A DNA stretch of 50,235 bases from Microcaldota archaeon (GCA_028867335.1 JAGWGN010000006.1:1-50235); one strand, 5' to 3'. Positions 33,118 through 41,902 are shown, counted from the first letter of the stretch. Program-made: numbers and translations. The notes: a model not told the origin generated them from the sequence alone.

Positions 33118-33939
33118 TTAGTCACCTTTTTCAACATAGTTAAGGAGGGAATTAATTTTTGATACTCTCTGTTTAATTGTATAATCGCCATAAAAAGAAT
33201 CAACAAATTTAAAATATAGTTTCTTTGACTTAATAAGCTCTAAAAATTGCTTTTTAATCCACTTCTCATAGCTATATGGGTAGACCTTATAGTAAATGAA
33301 TGCGTATTGAAGCATCATCCTTTCAATTACGTAGAGCAGATTTAATTGGGCCAATTTGTCTGGAGAAAAATTGGCAAGGTATTTTATTTTTTCAGTCAGA
33401 GCAAGCTTTAGAACGCGGATCCTTAAAATTCTTAGGCTTTCATCATAATAAGGAGTAAACTTTTCTTTTATTTTATGATAATTCGATCTAGGAAGATCAT
33501 AAAAACATATACCATAAATAAAAAGATTTCCAATGTGCCTCTCAAATTCGTCCTTTCTTATAAGATGGGGGGTTAGCTCAAAGTTTAAGTCCCAATCAAG
33601 AATAGCGATCTCAATTAGTATCCCTGAAATTTGAAGGTTTAATTCTATTCTGCGGTTATGATAATCTGAAATGTACCTTGGTGCTTCGATACATTTAATT
33701 TGTGGTCTGTCAATAATTTTCTTAATTGAATTTATAAGCTCTTTTGAATTATTTATCTGGTTTGTGTAGAAGCATAGGTCTAAATCAGATTTTCTTTTAG
33801 GACTATGGACTTGGGAGCCGATCAGTACTCCCGTGCAAATTTTAGGATGTCTTGATTTTTGAAAAACAGATAGAAGAAAACTCAAGGTTTCTAGATATTT
33901 TGGTGTAAGTACCTTCTTTAATATTTTACGATTCTTCAT
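33118..33939 (-). CDS. Nucleotidyltransferase-fold protein (Pol beta-like)
   Basis: 273 residues. The signature GVLIGSQVHSPKRKSDLDLCF (split here: GS at about residue 42, DLD at about 53-55) is the GS-x10-DxD of the Pol beta nucleotidyltransferase superfamily. A later 'ILIEIAILDWDLNFE' supplies a candidate third acidic residue. The C-terminal half is helical and Tyr/Lys-rich, as in minimal or antibiotic nucleotidyltransferases. The substrate is unknown: adenylylation of a small molecule, RNA or protein would all fit. It starts two bases after the RibD-C-like gene and is probably cotranscribed with it. Confidence 0.75.
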   Translation of the reverse strand: MKNRKILKKVLTPKYLETLSFLLSVFQKSRHPKICTGVLIGSQVHSPKRKSDLDLCFYTNQINNSKELINSIKKIIDRPQIKCIEAPRYISDYHNRRIELNLQISGILIEIAILDWDLNFELTPHLIRKDEFERHIGNLFIYGICFYDLPRSNYHKIKEKFTPYYDESLRILRIRVLKLALTEKIKYLANFSPDKLAQLNLLYVIERMMLQYAFIYYKVYPYSYEKWIKKQFLELIKSKKLYFKFVDSFYGDYTIKQRVSKINSLLNYVEKGD

Positions 33940-33941
33940 TT

Positions 33942-34604
33942 CTAAGATTTTAGTCGATAGTACGCGAAGATATTTCCATTTAGCACTTTCACTTTATTTA
34001 GTTTAAGGGGATAAAGTAGCTTTTTAAAACCATTCCCATCAAATAAGGCCGGAGCATTGCTATTTCCAACTGCAAATGGAAAAAATGCAACAATCAGAAT
34101 GTCGATTAGTCTTTCATGGAGTAGAGAATAATTCAATATTCCACCACCCTCTACTAGAACCGATTTTATTCCTAATTTATAGAGATTTCTAAACAAGTCT
34201 TTAAGATTGACACGGTCCGTTCCACAAATAATCACCTTGGCACCAGTTCGAATTATTTTGTTAATTTTTATTTTGGATGCTGAAGAGGAAGTTGCTATTA
34301 TTGTTCGCTCTGGATTTAAAGTAAAAATCCTAGCGGTTATTGAGATCCTACACCTACTATCTAAAACGATTCTTTTAATTTTATTATTAATCCCGTAGAA
34401 CTCATTGCCTATTAGATTTGCATTATCTGCGATTATAGTATTACAGCCTACCATCACTGCATCGCTTTTTTCTTTTAGGGCAATTAGGGGCTTAAAGGCT
34501 TCTTTTGTTATACTTTTATCAAAAATCTTACTAGACATCATTTTGCCAGGACTTATTCTGCCATCTACACTAACTCCAGTTATTATCGTTATTTTTGGTC
34601 TTAT
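33942..34604 (-). CDS. RibD C-terminal-type NADPH reductase with apparent ATA start
   Basis: Matches the reductase of riboflavin synthesis (RIB7/ArfC-like). The protein-like sequence begins before the first ATG (34541): codons from 34604 give 'RPKITIITGVSVDGRISPGK', the conserved N-terminal strand and DGR loop. Then come DAVMVGCNTIIADNANL, RIVLDSRCRI, KSVLVEGGGILNYSLL and DILIVAFFPFAVG. The frame has a TAA at 34607-34605, then ATA, with no ATG/GTG/TTG until 34541. GGTGAT stands three bases before the ATA, and a TATA box lies upstream. Either ATA is used as start or the start codon is mutated. Length about 220 residues from ATA. Confidence 0.75.
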   Translation of the reverse strand: MRPKITIITGVSVDGRISPGKMMSSKIFDKSITKEAFKPLIALKEKSDAVMVGCNTIIADNANLIGNEFYGINNKIKRIVLDSRCRISITARIFTLNPERTIIATSSSASKIKINKIIRTGAKVIICGTDRVNLKDLFRNLYKLGIKSVLVEGGGILNYSLLHERLIDILIVAFFPFAVGNSNAPALFDGNGFKKLLYPLKLNKVKVLNGNIFAYYRLKS

Positions 34605-34632
34605 TTAATCACCAATATTTGTTGTGTGATAT

Positions 34633-34646
34633 GAAAATATAAACCC
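34633..34646 (-). promoter_or_regulatory. TATA box of the RibD-C-like operon
   Basis: GGGTTTATATTTTC on the - strand lies about 35 nt before the proposed ATA start. Transcription would begin just before the GGTGAT site, which supports translation from the upstream codon and not from the ATG 63 bases further on. Confidence 0.4.
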
Positions 34647-34677
34647 TTTTTAGATAAAAACGAATTGGTGATATATG

Positions 34678-34687
34678 TTTATAAATA
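34678..34687 (+). promoter_or_regulatory. TATA box of tyrS
   Basis: TTTATAAATA lies about 38 nt before the tyrS ATG at 34722, within the divergent gap shared with the RibD-C-like gene. Confidence 0.45.
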
Positions 34688-34721
34688 ACAAGAAAACAAT
34701 AGTTTCAGTAGGGAATTGATA

Positions 34722-35750
34722 ATGGAATTAAAAGATAGAACTGAGATAGCTTCTAGAAATGCAAAGGAGATAGTTACTAAAGAAGACCTTAACGAGCTTT
34801 TGAGGAAGGGGCCTTCGTTTAATTTTTATTACGGGACTGCACCAACAGGACCAGTGCATATTGGTTATATGGTGCCACTGGGCAAGGTCGCAGATTTAAT
34901 AAAAAGTGGGGGAGATGCAAAAATATTAATTGCGGATTATCATGCCTACCTAGATGATAGAAAGAGCCCTTGGGAGGAAATTTCTATTAGAAGTGATTAT
35001 TATCAGAAGTGTATAGAGTTGATTCTTGGAGAATTTAAAGATAAAGTTGAATTTGTAAGAGGTTCAAGTTTTCAAACGAGTCCAGAATATGTTTCAGACT
35101 TATTCAGAATATCGGGGGAAACAACTGCAACTAGAGCACAAAGGGCAGCCTCAGAAGTGTGTAGGATGAGGGAGCCAAAGGTATCAGAGTTGATGTACCC
35201 GTTATTGCAGACACTTGATGTCAAGTATTTAGAATCTGACCTAGTAGTAGGGGGGATGGATCAAAGGCATATCTACATGCTAAGTAGAGCCATTCTGCCT
35301 ACGATCAAATGGGAAAAACCAGTATGCATATTTACCCCTTTAATCACCTCGCTAAAGGGGCCTGGAGAAAAGATGTCTGCGAGCATAAAAGGGACATACA
35401 TAAAAGTTCATGAATCAGAAAATGAACTAAGGAAGCTTGTCTCTTCAGCACATTGTCCACCGAAAGAGATTGAGAGCAATCCAATATTGGACGTTGTCAG
35501 ATATATTATATTGCCAATAAAGAGCATGTTAAAAGTCGAGAGGGATGCTAAATTCGGAGGAGATGTGGCATATGAGGATTATGAATCTTTAGAGAATGAT
35601 TTTAATGAGGGTAGATTGCATCCGGCAGATCTTAAAAACGGTGTTTCATCAGCCTTACTCGAAATGACTAAGCCCATAAGAGACTATTTTGAGAAGCATA
35701 CATCCCTCAAAGAAGATATAAATAAGACTTATGCGCAAGATTTATTCTAA
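34722..35750 (+). CDS. tyrS: Tyrosyl-tRNA synthetase
   Basis: Archaeal/eukaryal-type TyrRS of 342 residues. FYYGTAPTGPVHIGYMVPL carries the HIGH motif (about residues 34-52), ILIADYHAYLDD follows, and GSSFQTSPEYVSD, MYPLLQTLDVKYLESD and GGMDQRHIYMLSR form the tyrosine pocket. EKMSASIKGTYIKVH is an intact KMSKS loop. The C-terminal domain (SNPILDVVRYIILP) supports anticodon binding. It looks like the housekeeping TyrRS, yet it lies inside the AT-rich island and shares that composition, which suggests acquisition together with its neighbours. I use the ATG at 34722; a TTG lies two codons upstream. Confidence 0.93.
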   Translation: MELKDRTEIASRNAKEIVTKEDLNELLRKGPSFNFYYGTAPTGPVHIGYMVPLGKVADLIKSGGDAKILIADYHAYLDDRKSPWEEISIRSDYYQKCIELILGEFKDKVEFVRGSSFQTSPEYVSDLFRISGETTATRAQRAASEVCRMREPKVSELMYPLLQTLDVKYLESDLVVGGMDQRHIYMLSRAILPTIKWEKPVCIFTPLITSLKGPGEKMSASIKGTYIKVHESENELRKLVSSAHCPPKEIESNPILDVVRYIILPIKSMLKVERDAKFGGDVAYEDYESLENDFNEGRLHPADLKNGVSSALLEMTKPIRDYFEKHTSLKEDINKTYAQDLF

Positions 35751-36937
35751 TTTTGCACAGTATTTTTCAGGGCAGAGATTAGTTTTTCTATGATTTCTTT
35801 AGAAACCGAAGCGTGGGAAAGCGACAGAAAACAAGATTCGGAATGATTAGGTGGGAGGAATATTCCCCTTTTTGCAAGCAGACTCGCAAAAAATGCATAT
35901 TTTTCTGAGCTACTTTTTTTAAGATCCCCATTATTTATAAGTATGTCTTTTGAAAAAGCAATCCCGAACATTGGGCCTTGGGAGGAAATCTTTATGCCAT
36001 CATACTTTTCAACCATATCTCTAATTGGATTTATTATTTGTTTAGCCTCCTTGTGCAACTGATTTAATCCCCCAAATTTCAATTTGGAGACGGTATAAAT
36101 GGCCGCAGTAAGCGATAATGGATTAGCATTGAATGTGCCACCTAAAAATGCACCTTGATCGGAAAACAAATCCATTATCTCTTTTTTACCACACACGGCA
36201 GAAATTGGAAATCCACCACCCATCGCCTTTGAGAATGTTGAAAGATCTGGAATAACTTTGTAGAGTTTTTGTGCGCCACCGATTGAGACTCTAAATCCTG
36301 TAACAATCTCATCAAAAATTAACAAAACACCGTATTCGTTACATAATTTCTTAACGGAATTCAAATAATTTTTCTCTGGAAGGATACAATTTGAATTCGT
36401 CATTATAGGTTCCATTATCAGTGCAGCATATTCTTCGTTTTTAAAGTGCTTTTCAATTGCGTCTAAATCATTAAATTCTACATAATCTACCGTAGAATTC
36501 AGGCATGATGGTCTTCCTTTGGTTGGCATCAAAACATCATTTGCACCATGATAATTACCAGTAATATCCAAGACCTTTTCTTTCTTTGTAAAGCATCTTG
36601 CCACCCTAATCGCATACATAGTTGCTTCCGAACCAGTTGTGGCAAATTTGATAGATTTTGCATTTGGTATTGTAGTGTGTAACAAATCTGCAAGCTTTTG
36701 TTCCAGTACTGAAGGTGCAGGATATAGAATTCCTTTGTATAATTGAGAGGAAACGGACTCTAGTAGCCCAAAATCAGAATGCCCCAATATTGCCGCCCCG
36801 TAGGAACTCCATAAGTCAATATATTTGTGTAGTTTTACATCATATATAAATGGGCCATTTGCTTTGCAAATTGAAAGTGGGTAACTCTTTGGATAAATCA
36901 TGGGTGAATTAATTTTACCGGCAATGTAATTCGACAT
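35747..36937 (-). CDS. Class III PLP aminotransferase resembling glutamate-1-semialdehyde aminomutase
   Basis: 396 residues. KYIDLWSSYGAAILGHSDFG, ATTGSEATMYAIRVAR (phosphate-binding loop), GNYHGANDVLM, IFDEIVTGFRVSIGGAQ (cofactor Asp) and STFSKAMGGGFPISAVCG with the Schiff-base Lys (about residue 240) match HemL-like enzymes. GGTFNANPLSLTAA follows. No other tetrapyrrole genes are in the window, and the island context argues for a substrate other than glutamate semialdehyde: an amino aldehyde from the ALDH-like neighbour is possible. The stop overlaps the convergent tyrS stop by four bases. Confidence 0.85.
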   Translation of the reverse strand: MSNYIAGKINSPMIYPKSYPLSICKANGPFIYDVKLHKYIDLWSSYGAAILGHSDFGLLESVSSQLYKGILYPAPSVLEQKLADLLHTTIPNAKSIKFATTGSEATMYAIRVARCFTKKEKVLDITGNYHGANDVLMPTKGRPSCLNSTVDYVEFNDLDAIEKHFKNEEYAALIMEPIMTNSNCILPEKNYLNSVKKLCNEYGVLLIFDEIVTGFRVSIGGAQKLYKVIPDLSTFSKAMGGGFPISAVCGKKEIMDLFSDQGAFLGGTFNANPLSLTAAIYTVSKLKFGGLNQLHKEAKQIINPIRDMVEKYDGIKISSQGPMFGIAFSKDILINNGDLKKSSSEKYAFFASLLAKRGIFLPPNHSESCFLSLSHASVSKEIIEKLISALKNTVQN

Positions 36938-36990
36938 TAAGTTTAATTATCAAAAGAAGATTATTAAATATGGGTTCAGACAGCGATCTA

Positions 36991-37052
36991 TTTCTTCCAC
37001 ACAAGCCTTATAAGGATTGTAGGAATAAGTTGCTTAGGGCGTTTGGAGCATC
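36991..37052 (+). repeat. Imperfect direct repeat, right copy
   Basis: Partner of 30887-30948. It sits in a 244-base gap of core-like composition between the island and lonB. The 64-codon frame around it (36970-37164) runs into the lonB TATA box and is probably not a gene, but its 'PHKPYKDCRNKLLRAF' segment parallels the left copy at the peptide level. The two copies are about 6.1 kb apart and nearly bracket the AT-rich genes. Confidence 0.45.
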
Positions 37053-37154
37053 TTTTGCATTCCCTGCACACTCCTTGCGCCTTTACCGTGATTTTTGGTG
37101 GATTTTGTCTCTTGGGCCATTCTTGCGCCATTTTGTCCTCGACAACGGGAAAAG

Positions 37155-37163
37155 GTATAAATA
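37155..37163 (+). promoter_or_regulatory. TATA box of lonB-top6A
   Basis: GTATAAATA is centred about 23 nt before the ATG at 37182. Either that ATG is leaderless or a second ATG at 37194 is used. Confidence 0.5.
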
Positions 37164-37181
37164 GTTGTAATAATTTAGAGT

Positions 37182-39170
37182 ATGTTGGTTTGGATGAAGT
37201 TCAAGACTACTGCTGATATCAAGATACCTGAAAGCACTGTCGACCAGATAATAGGGCAGGAAAACGCCGTGGCGATAGTCAAAAAGGCGTCAAAGCAGCA
37301 CAGAAACATCCTGCTGATAGGCGAGCCGGGGACAGGAAAGACAATGCTTGCCCAGGCGATGGCGGAGCTCTTGCCGATCGCCTCGCTTGAGGACGTGCTC
37401 GTCTACAAGAACGTGAACGACGAGAACCGCCCGATAGTTAAGGTGGTGAAGACCTACCCGAACCCTCCGGAGAAGGGAAAGCCGCTGGGTGACGGGCAGG
37501 GGAGGCAGATCGTGCAGAAGGAGAAGCTCAAGGGGAGGCTTGAGAGCGGGCAGGGAAACAAGAGCGTTGTGCCGATCGTCATACTGATCGTAGCGGTACT
37601 ATTCATATTGTCGATATCCAACATATTCACCGGGTACGAGATCGTCGTTCTCGCGGCGCTCATACTCGGAAGCCTGATCTTCGGGTCGATGGCACTCTTT
37701 GTTGGCGGGCTCACCAAAAGGGTAGGGGTCCTGCCGGGAATGTTTGAGAGCAACGAGCCAAAGCTCATTGTCGACAACACAGGCAAGGAGCACGCGCCAT
37801 TCGTTGACGGGACGGGATCGAAGGCGGGATCGCTCTTTGGGGACGTAAAGCACGACCCGCTCCAGTCCGGCGGGCTTGGGACTCCGCCGCACCTGAGGGT
37901 CGAGAGCGGATCGGTCCACAAGGCGAACAACGGCGTTCTATTCATCGATGAAGTGGCAAACCTCGAGCCAAGGTCGCAGCAGGAGCTGCTCACCGCAATG
38001 CAGGAGAAGAGGTACTCGATAACCGGCCAGAGCGAACTGAGCTCTGGTGCAATCGTGAAGACTGAGCCCGTACCATGCGACTTCATACTTGTCGCGGCGG
38101 GAAACCTCCAGGACATACAGAAGATGCACCCTGCGCTCAGGTCAAGGATTCGGGGTTACGGCTACGAGGTCTACATGCAGTCAAGCATGGACGACACTGC
38201 GGCAAACAGGGATAAGATAGTTCACTTCATCGCGCAGGAGATCAAGAAGGACGGGAAGATCCCGCCGTTCGACTACGAGGCGTGCATGGAGATAATAGAG
38301 GAGGCGAGGCGAAGGAGCGGGAGAAAGAACAAGCTCTCCCTTGTGCTAAGGGACCTCGGAGGGCTCATCAGGGCTGCTGGGGACATTGCAATCGAGAACG
38401 GAAAGAAGGTTGTCACAAAGCAGGAGGTCATGGGGGCGAAGAGGCTCGCGAAGCCGATCGAGGCGCAGTACGTTGAGCAGACCCTCGAATACAGAAAGGA
38501 CTACAAGGTATTCAACACTGAAGGGTTCGGAATCGGAAGGGTTAACGGGCTTGCGGTCGTCGGATCGTCATACCTTAGCGCGGGAATAATCATCCCAATA
38601 GTCGCAGAGGTTACCCCGGCGAGCTCGAGGTCGGAAGGGAAGCTGATTGCGACAGGAAAGCTAGGCAAGCTTGCGCAGGAGGCGGTCAAGAACATCAGCG
38701 CAGTGATCAAGAGGCACATGAGCCGCGACATAGCAAGCTACGACATCCACGTGCAGTTCCTGCAGACCTATGAGGGGGTCGAGGGGGACAGCGCAAGCAT
38801 CTCGGTTGCAATCAGCGTGATCTCCGCGATGGAGGGAATACCTGTAGACCAGAGCGTCGCGATGACCGGATCCCTGTCAGTGAGGGGGGACGTGCTTCCG
38901 GTCGGCGGGATAACCGGCAAGGTGGAGGCTGCAATCGATGCAGGGATGAAGAAGGTCATAATTCCAAAGAGCAACCTAAACGACATCTACATCGACAAGG
39001 CGAAGCTGAGGAAGATCAAGATAATAACGGTCAAGAACATAGCGGACGTGATCGAGGCGGCACTCAAGAAGAGCTCGAGAAGGGATGCTATAATAAGGGA
39101 GCTGAGAAAGTACATGAGTGCGGACTACAAGGAGAAGCCTCCGCTTGACGTTGATGTAAAGGGCAAGTGA
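37182..39170 (+). CDS. lonB: Archaeal membrane ATP-dependent protease LonB
   Basis: AAA+ protease of 662 residues anchored in the membrane. Walker A is [13 protein letters not shown] (about residues 43-55). Two hydrophobic helices follow at about 130-180 ([38 protein letters not shown]), the LonB insertion. [20 protein letters not shown] is Walker B, and LVAAGN is sensor 1. The proteolytic domain has the catalytic Ser in [11 protein letters not shown] (about residue 532) and Lys in [15 protein letters not shown] (about 575). It degrades misfolded and regulatory proteins. Top6A follows after four bases, with the LonB stop inside its ribosome-binding site. Confidence 0.97.
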   Translation: MLVWMKFKTTADIKIPESTVDQIIGQENAVAIVKKASKQHRNILLIGEPGTGKTMLAQAMAELLPIASLEDVLVYKNVNDENRPIVKVVKTYPNPPEKGKPLGDGQGRQIVQKEKLKGRLESGQGNKSVVPIVILIVAVLFILSISNIFTGYEIVVLAALILGSLIFGSMALFVGGLTKRVGVLPGMFESNEPKLIVDNTGKEHAPFVDGTGSKAGSLFGDVKHDPLQSGGLGTPPHLRVESGSVHKANNGVLFIDEVANLEPRSQQELLTAMQEKRYSITGQSELSSGAIVKTEPVPCDFILVAAGNLQDIQKMHPALRSRIRGYGYEVYMQSSMDDTAANRDKIVHFIAQEIKKDGKIPPFDYEACMEIIEEARRRSGRKNKLSLVLRDLGGLIRAAGDIAIENGKKVVTKQEVMGAKRLAKPIEAQYVEQTLEYRKDYKVFNTEGFGIGRVNGLAVVGSSYLSAGIIIPIVAEVTPASSRSEGKLIATGKLGKLAQEAVKNISAVIKRHMSRDIASYDIHVQFLQTYEGVEGDSASISVAISVISAMEGIPVDQSVAMTGSLSVRGDVLPVGGITGKVEAAIDAGMKKVIIPKSNLNDIYIDKAKLRKIKIITVKNIADVIEAALKKSSRRDAIIRELRKYMSADYKEKPPLDVDVKGK

Positions 39171-39174
39171 TTTT

Positions 39175-40305
39175 TTGGCAGAGAAGAAAGTTGCAAAGGC
39201 AAAGGAGAGTAGCAATGGGGGAGCCAAGCCCGAACTCGAGAAGATGGGCAAGAACATCATCGAGGAGATAAAGAAGGGCGAGAACCCAAGGTTCGTCGCA
39301 ACAACCAGGACAAGGTCAAACATTCTCTACGACGCAAAGGTGGGATATCTAAGGCTCGGCAAGAACGAGGAGGAGAGAAGCTTCCTCAACGTCGCGCAGA
39401 GCAAGAAGTTCATGCAGACCATGGCGATTGCGGCAAAGTGCCACCAGTTCCTCACGCAGAATCTTCACACCACAATCAGAGGTCTCTACTACCAGCTTAA
39501 GTTCTCGCTCGGCGAGGACGTGGACGAGAGCATATTCGATGAGCAGGCGGAGTCAAACCCGCTCATTGAGGACCTCGAGGTCTCACTTGGCGTAAAGAGA
39601 GAGGGGCTGAACCTCAACGCAAACAGAAAGGGAGTCCTTGCAGGGAACATGAAGGTGCTAGACACATTCGGAAACGAGAAGGTCGAGATAGACTGCAGCA
39701 AGATGGGAAGATCGGGATGGCAGATCCCAAGCGACGTGGACAACGACATAGAGTTCGTTGACATAAAGGCAAAGTACGTGCTCGTTGTCGAGAAGGACGC
39801 TCTGTGGCAGAGGCTCAACGAGGATAACTTCTGGAAGACAGAAAACATCATACTCATAACCCCTCAGGGACAGGCATCAAGAGGAACGCGAAGGATAATT
39901 AGAAAGCTGGCTGACAAGGGATTGCCAATCTACGTGTTCACCGACTCGGACGCATGGGGATGGTACATATACTGGACGATAAAGACCGGTAGCATCAACC
40001 TCGCATACATTGGAAGCGCTGTCGCAACCCCGGAGGCAAGATTCATAGGAGTCACGATGTCGGACCTCGACAAGTACACGTTCCTGAACAAGCTCACGAT
40101 CGCTGCCTCGGAGGTTGACGTGAAGAGGGCACAGGAGATGCTCAACTACGAGTGGATAAAGGCGCACAAGGAGTGGGTGGTCGAGCTTGAGAGGATGATC
40201 AAGAGCAAGAAGAAGCTTGAGCAGGACGCGCTCCAGGGGCCGAGGCTCACATTCGTTGGCGAATACATAAAGGACAAGATAAAGAACAAGGAAGTGCTGC
40301 CGTAA
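39175..40305 (+). CDS. top6A: DNA topoisomerase VI subunit A
   Basis: Spo11-like catalytic subunit of the type IIB topoisomerase, 376 residues. The transesterifying Tyr is in TIRGLYYQLKFSL (Y105 or Y106; the second is the expected one). The TOPRIM domain shows VVEKDALWQRL and YVFTDSDAWGWYIYW with the metal-binding Asp residues (about 257-259). The start is a TTG, with GTGAT four bases before it and no ATG that keeps the N-terminal Lys-rich stretch. Subunit B, the GHKL ATPase, is not in the window. Coupling to lonB is tight. Confidence 0.95.
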   Translation: MAEKKVAKAKESSNGGAKPELEKMGKNIIEEIKKGENPRFVATTRTRSNILYDAKVGYLRLGKNEEERSFLNVAQSKKFMQTMAIAAKCHQFLTQNLHTTIRGLYYQLKFSLGEDVDESIFDEQAESNPLIEDLEVSLGVKREGLNLNANRKGVLAGNMKVLDTFGNEKVEIDCSKMGRSGWQIPSDVDNDIEFVDIKAKYVLVVEKDALWQRLNEDNFWKTENIILITPQGQASRGTRRIIRKLADKGLPIYVFTDSDAWGWYIYWTIKTGSINLAYIGSAVATPEARFIGVTMSDLDKYTFLNKLTIAASEVDVKRAQEMLNYEWIKAHKEWVVELERMIKSKKKLEQDALQGPRLTFVGEYIKDKIKNKEVLP

Positions 40306-40307
40306 CT

Positions 40308-40532
40308 TTACTTTCTCTGCAACTTTTTAATCTGGCGAGTCAGCTCGCGCCTTCTGTCAAGGCGCTCCTTTTTCTCCTGGGGCGTTTCCTTGTCGCCTGC
40401 GACCCTGTGCTTGCTGTAGAAATCGTCGCTTTCCAGCAAATATTTTAGCTCTTCTAGTGTTGCTGGCCTGTTTATGTAGGCCTCGAAATTCCTTGCGTCT
40501 TTTCCCTTCAGCACTGGCATTAGCGATGACAT
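40308..40532 (-). CDS. Small basic hypothetical protein (74 aa)
   Basis: Begins MSSLMPVLKGKDARNFEAYI and ends in a Lys/Arg-rich helix, QEKKERLDRRRELTRQIKKLQRK in part. The central 'RPATLEELKYLLESDDFYSK' looks helical. GGTGAAAAC precedes the ATG at 40532, which lies five bases past the secretion-ATPase stop, so the two are probably cotranscribed. No family recognised; nucleic-acid or ribosome binding would fit the charge. Confidence 0.55.
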   Translation of the reverse strand: MSSLMPVLKGKDARNFEAYINRPATLEELKYLLESDDFYSKHRVAGDKETPQEKKERLDRRRELTRQIKKLQRK

Positions 40533-40536
40533 GTTT

Positions 40537-41859
40537 TCACCAAGGGAGCGTTCCAAGCTCCTTGAGCCCGATCTTCTCAAGAGCAGCCTCGGGGCTGTAG
40601 TAGTACTCCCTGCAGAACTGGTTGATCCCCCTCAAATCGTGTATCCCCATCTGGTTTAGCTTCTCGAGTATCTTCGCCCTCCTCTGTTCCTCGATTATTA
40701 TCTCAGATGGCGGGTACCCGGTGAGCTTTGATAGCAGGTCCCTGTAGGTTACGCTAGGGAGGATGTTCGAGTTCTTGTGTGTCTTGTAATCGTATAGGTA
40801 CAGGTCCGAGAGCAAAACCTGCGTCTCGATTCCGGAGATCTCCGAGATCTGGGTGATCTTCCTCACCATCTTGCCGCCCTCCTCGACCTGCGAGATCATT
40901 ATTATCGCGTCGATCAGGGGTATTATGTCCTTCTCGATGTTCATCGGGGTGTGCTGCAGCCTTGTGATGACGTCCCTTGCGTTGCTTGCGTGGATTGTGG
41001 CCATGGAGATCTTTCCGATGTTCATCGCGGTCATCATGTCCTTTGCCTCCTCGCCCCTGACCTCGCCGATCATTATTATATCCGGCCTCATCCTAAGCGA
41101 GTTCTTGACCAGCGCCTGCGTGTCCAGCGCGGTGCTTGTCTCAAGCCTCACGCAGTTGTCCTGGGTCTCGGTGTTGAGCTCGTATGTTTCCTCAATCAGC
41201 ACGATTCGCTCCTCCGGCCTAAAGAAGCTGAAGATCGCATTGAGCAATGTCGTCTTTCCGCTTGCAGGCATCCCGCCGATCATCAGGTTCGCAGGCCTCA
41301 CCTTGAGGCCATCGACGTAGAGCCACAGCCTTGCCGCCACCGCGTAGTTCAGCTCTCCCTTGTTTATCAGATCGATTATGCTAAGCGCCTGTGGCTTGAA
41401 GTTTCTTATCGTGATGTCAGCGCCCAGCGGGGAGTCGACCACGTTTACCCTTGAGCCCATAGGCAGGTGGATGTCGAAGATCCTGTTGCCTGCGCCCTCG
41501 TTTGTCACGTACATCTTGAGCTTCTTGACGAGCATGCCCAGCTCCTTTCTCGTAGCAATCTTCTCCGGGGCCTTCATCTGCCCGCGCGTGCCGGTGTATA
41601 GGAAGATGTTTGCGGTGTTGTTCACCATGATGTCCTCGACATCCGGGTCGTAGAGGTACTTGTCGATCGGGTCGAAGACCTTCGAGTCCTTGATCACCGC
41701 GGCTATGTCCTCCTCGGTAGCGGCAAGGTTTACGCTCTTCACAGCGCCCCTTATCGCCGCGTCCCTGTCGGCCTCCTCTGTGAATCGGCTCAGCTTCTCG
41801 CTGAGCTCGTCGAAGACCGCGCTGCGGAAATTGAAGAAGTCGCTCTCGTTCATGGTCAC
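40537..41859 (-). CDS. Type II/IV secretion system ATPase (TadA/VirB11-like)
   Basis: Hexameric ATPase of the family that powers archaeal pili, archaella and type IV secretion; 440 residues. The N-terminal domain has YLYDPDVEDIMVNNTANIFL. The core has Walker A GGMPASGKTTLLNA (about residues 195-208), the Asp box IVLIEETYELNT, Walker B RMRPDIIMIGEVRGEEA and the His box MATIHASNARDVITRL. GTG at 41859 or ATG at 41853 may be the start. No TadC-like membrane platform or prepilin gene is next to it; partners must be elsewhere or outside the window. Confidence 0.93.
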   Translation of the reverse strand: MTMNESDFFNFRSAVFDELSEKLSRFTEEADRDAAIRGAVKSVNLAATEEDIAAVIKDSKVFDPIDKYLYDPDVEDIMVNNTANIFLYTGTRGQMKAPEKIATRKELGMLVKKLKMYVTNEGAGNRIFDIHLPMGSRVNVVDSPLGADITIRNFKPQALSIIDLINKGELNYAVAARLWLYVDGLKVRPANLMIGGMPASGKTTLLNAIFSFFRPEERIVLIEETYELNTETQDNCVRLETSTALDTQALVKNSLRMRPDIIMIGEVRGEEAKDMMTAMNIGKISMATIHASNARDVITRLQHTPMNIEKDIIPLIDAIIMISQVEEGGKMVRKITQISEISGIETQVLLSDLYLYDYKTHKNSNILPSVTYRDLLSKLTGYPPSEIIIEEQRRAKILEKLNQMGIHDLRGINQFCREYYYSPEAALEKIGLKELGTLPW

Positions 41860-41902
41860 AGTATCGGTTATAATAAAAATCGAAGATACTTAAATCTTGC
41901 TT

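Noticed and set aside
36970-37164. 64-codon frame between the aminotransferase and lonB genes
   Set aside because: It runs through the lonB TATA box, has low-complexity hydrophobic sequence after the first 25 codons and no family match. Only its repeat-like first part is reported.
37454-38116. 220-codon frame on the - strand
   Set aside because: It is antisense to the LonB ATPase domain and rich in Ser/Pro, a typical shadow of a GC-richer gene.
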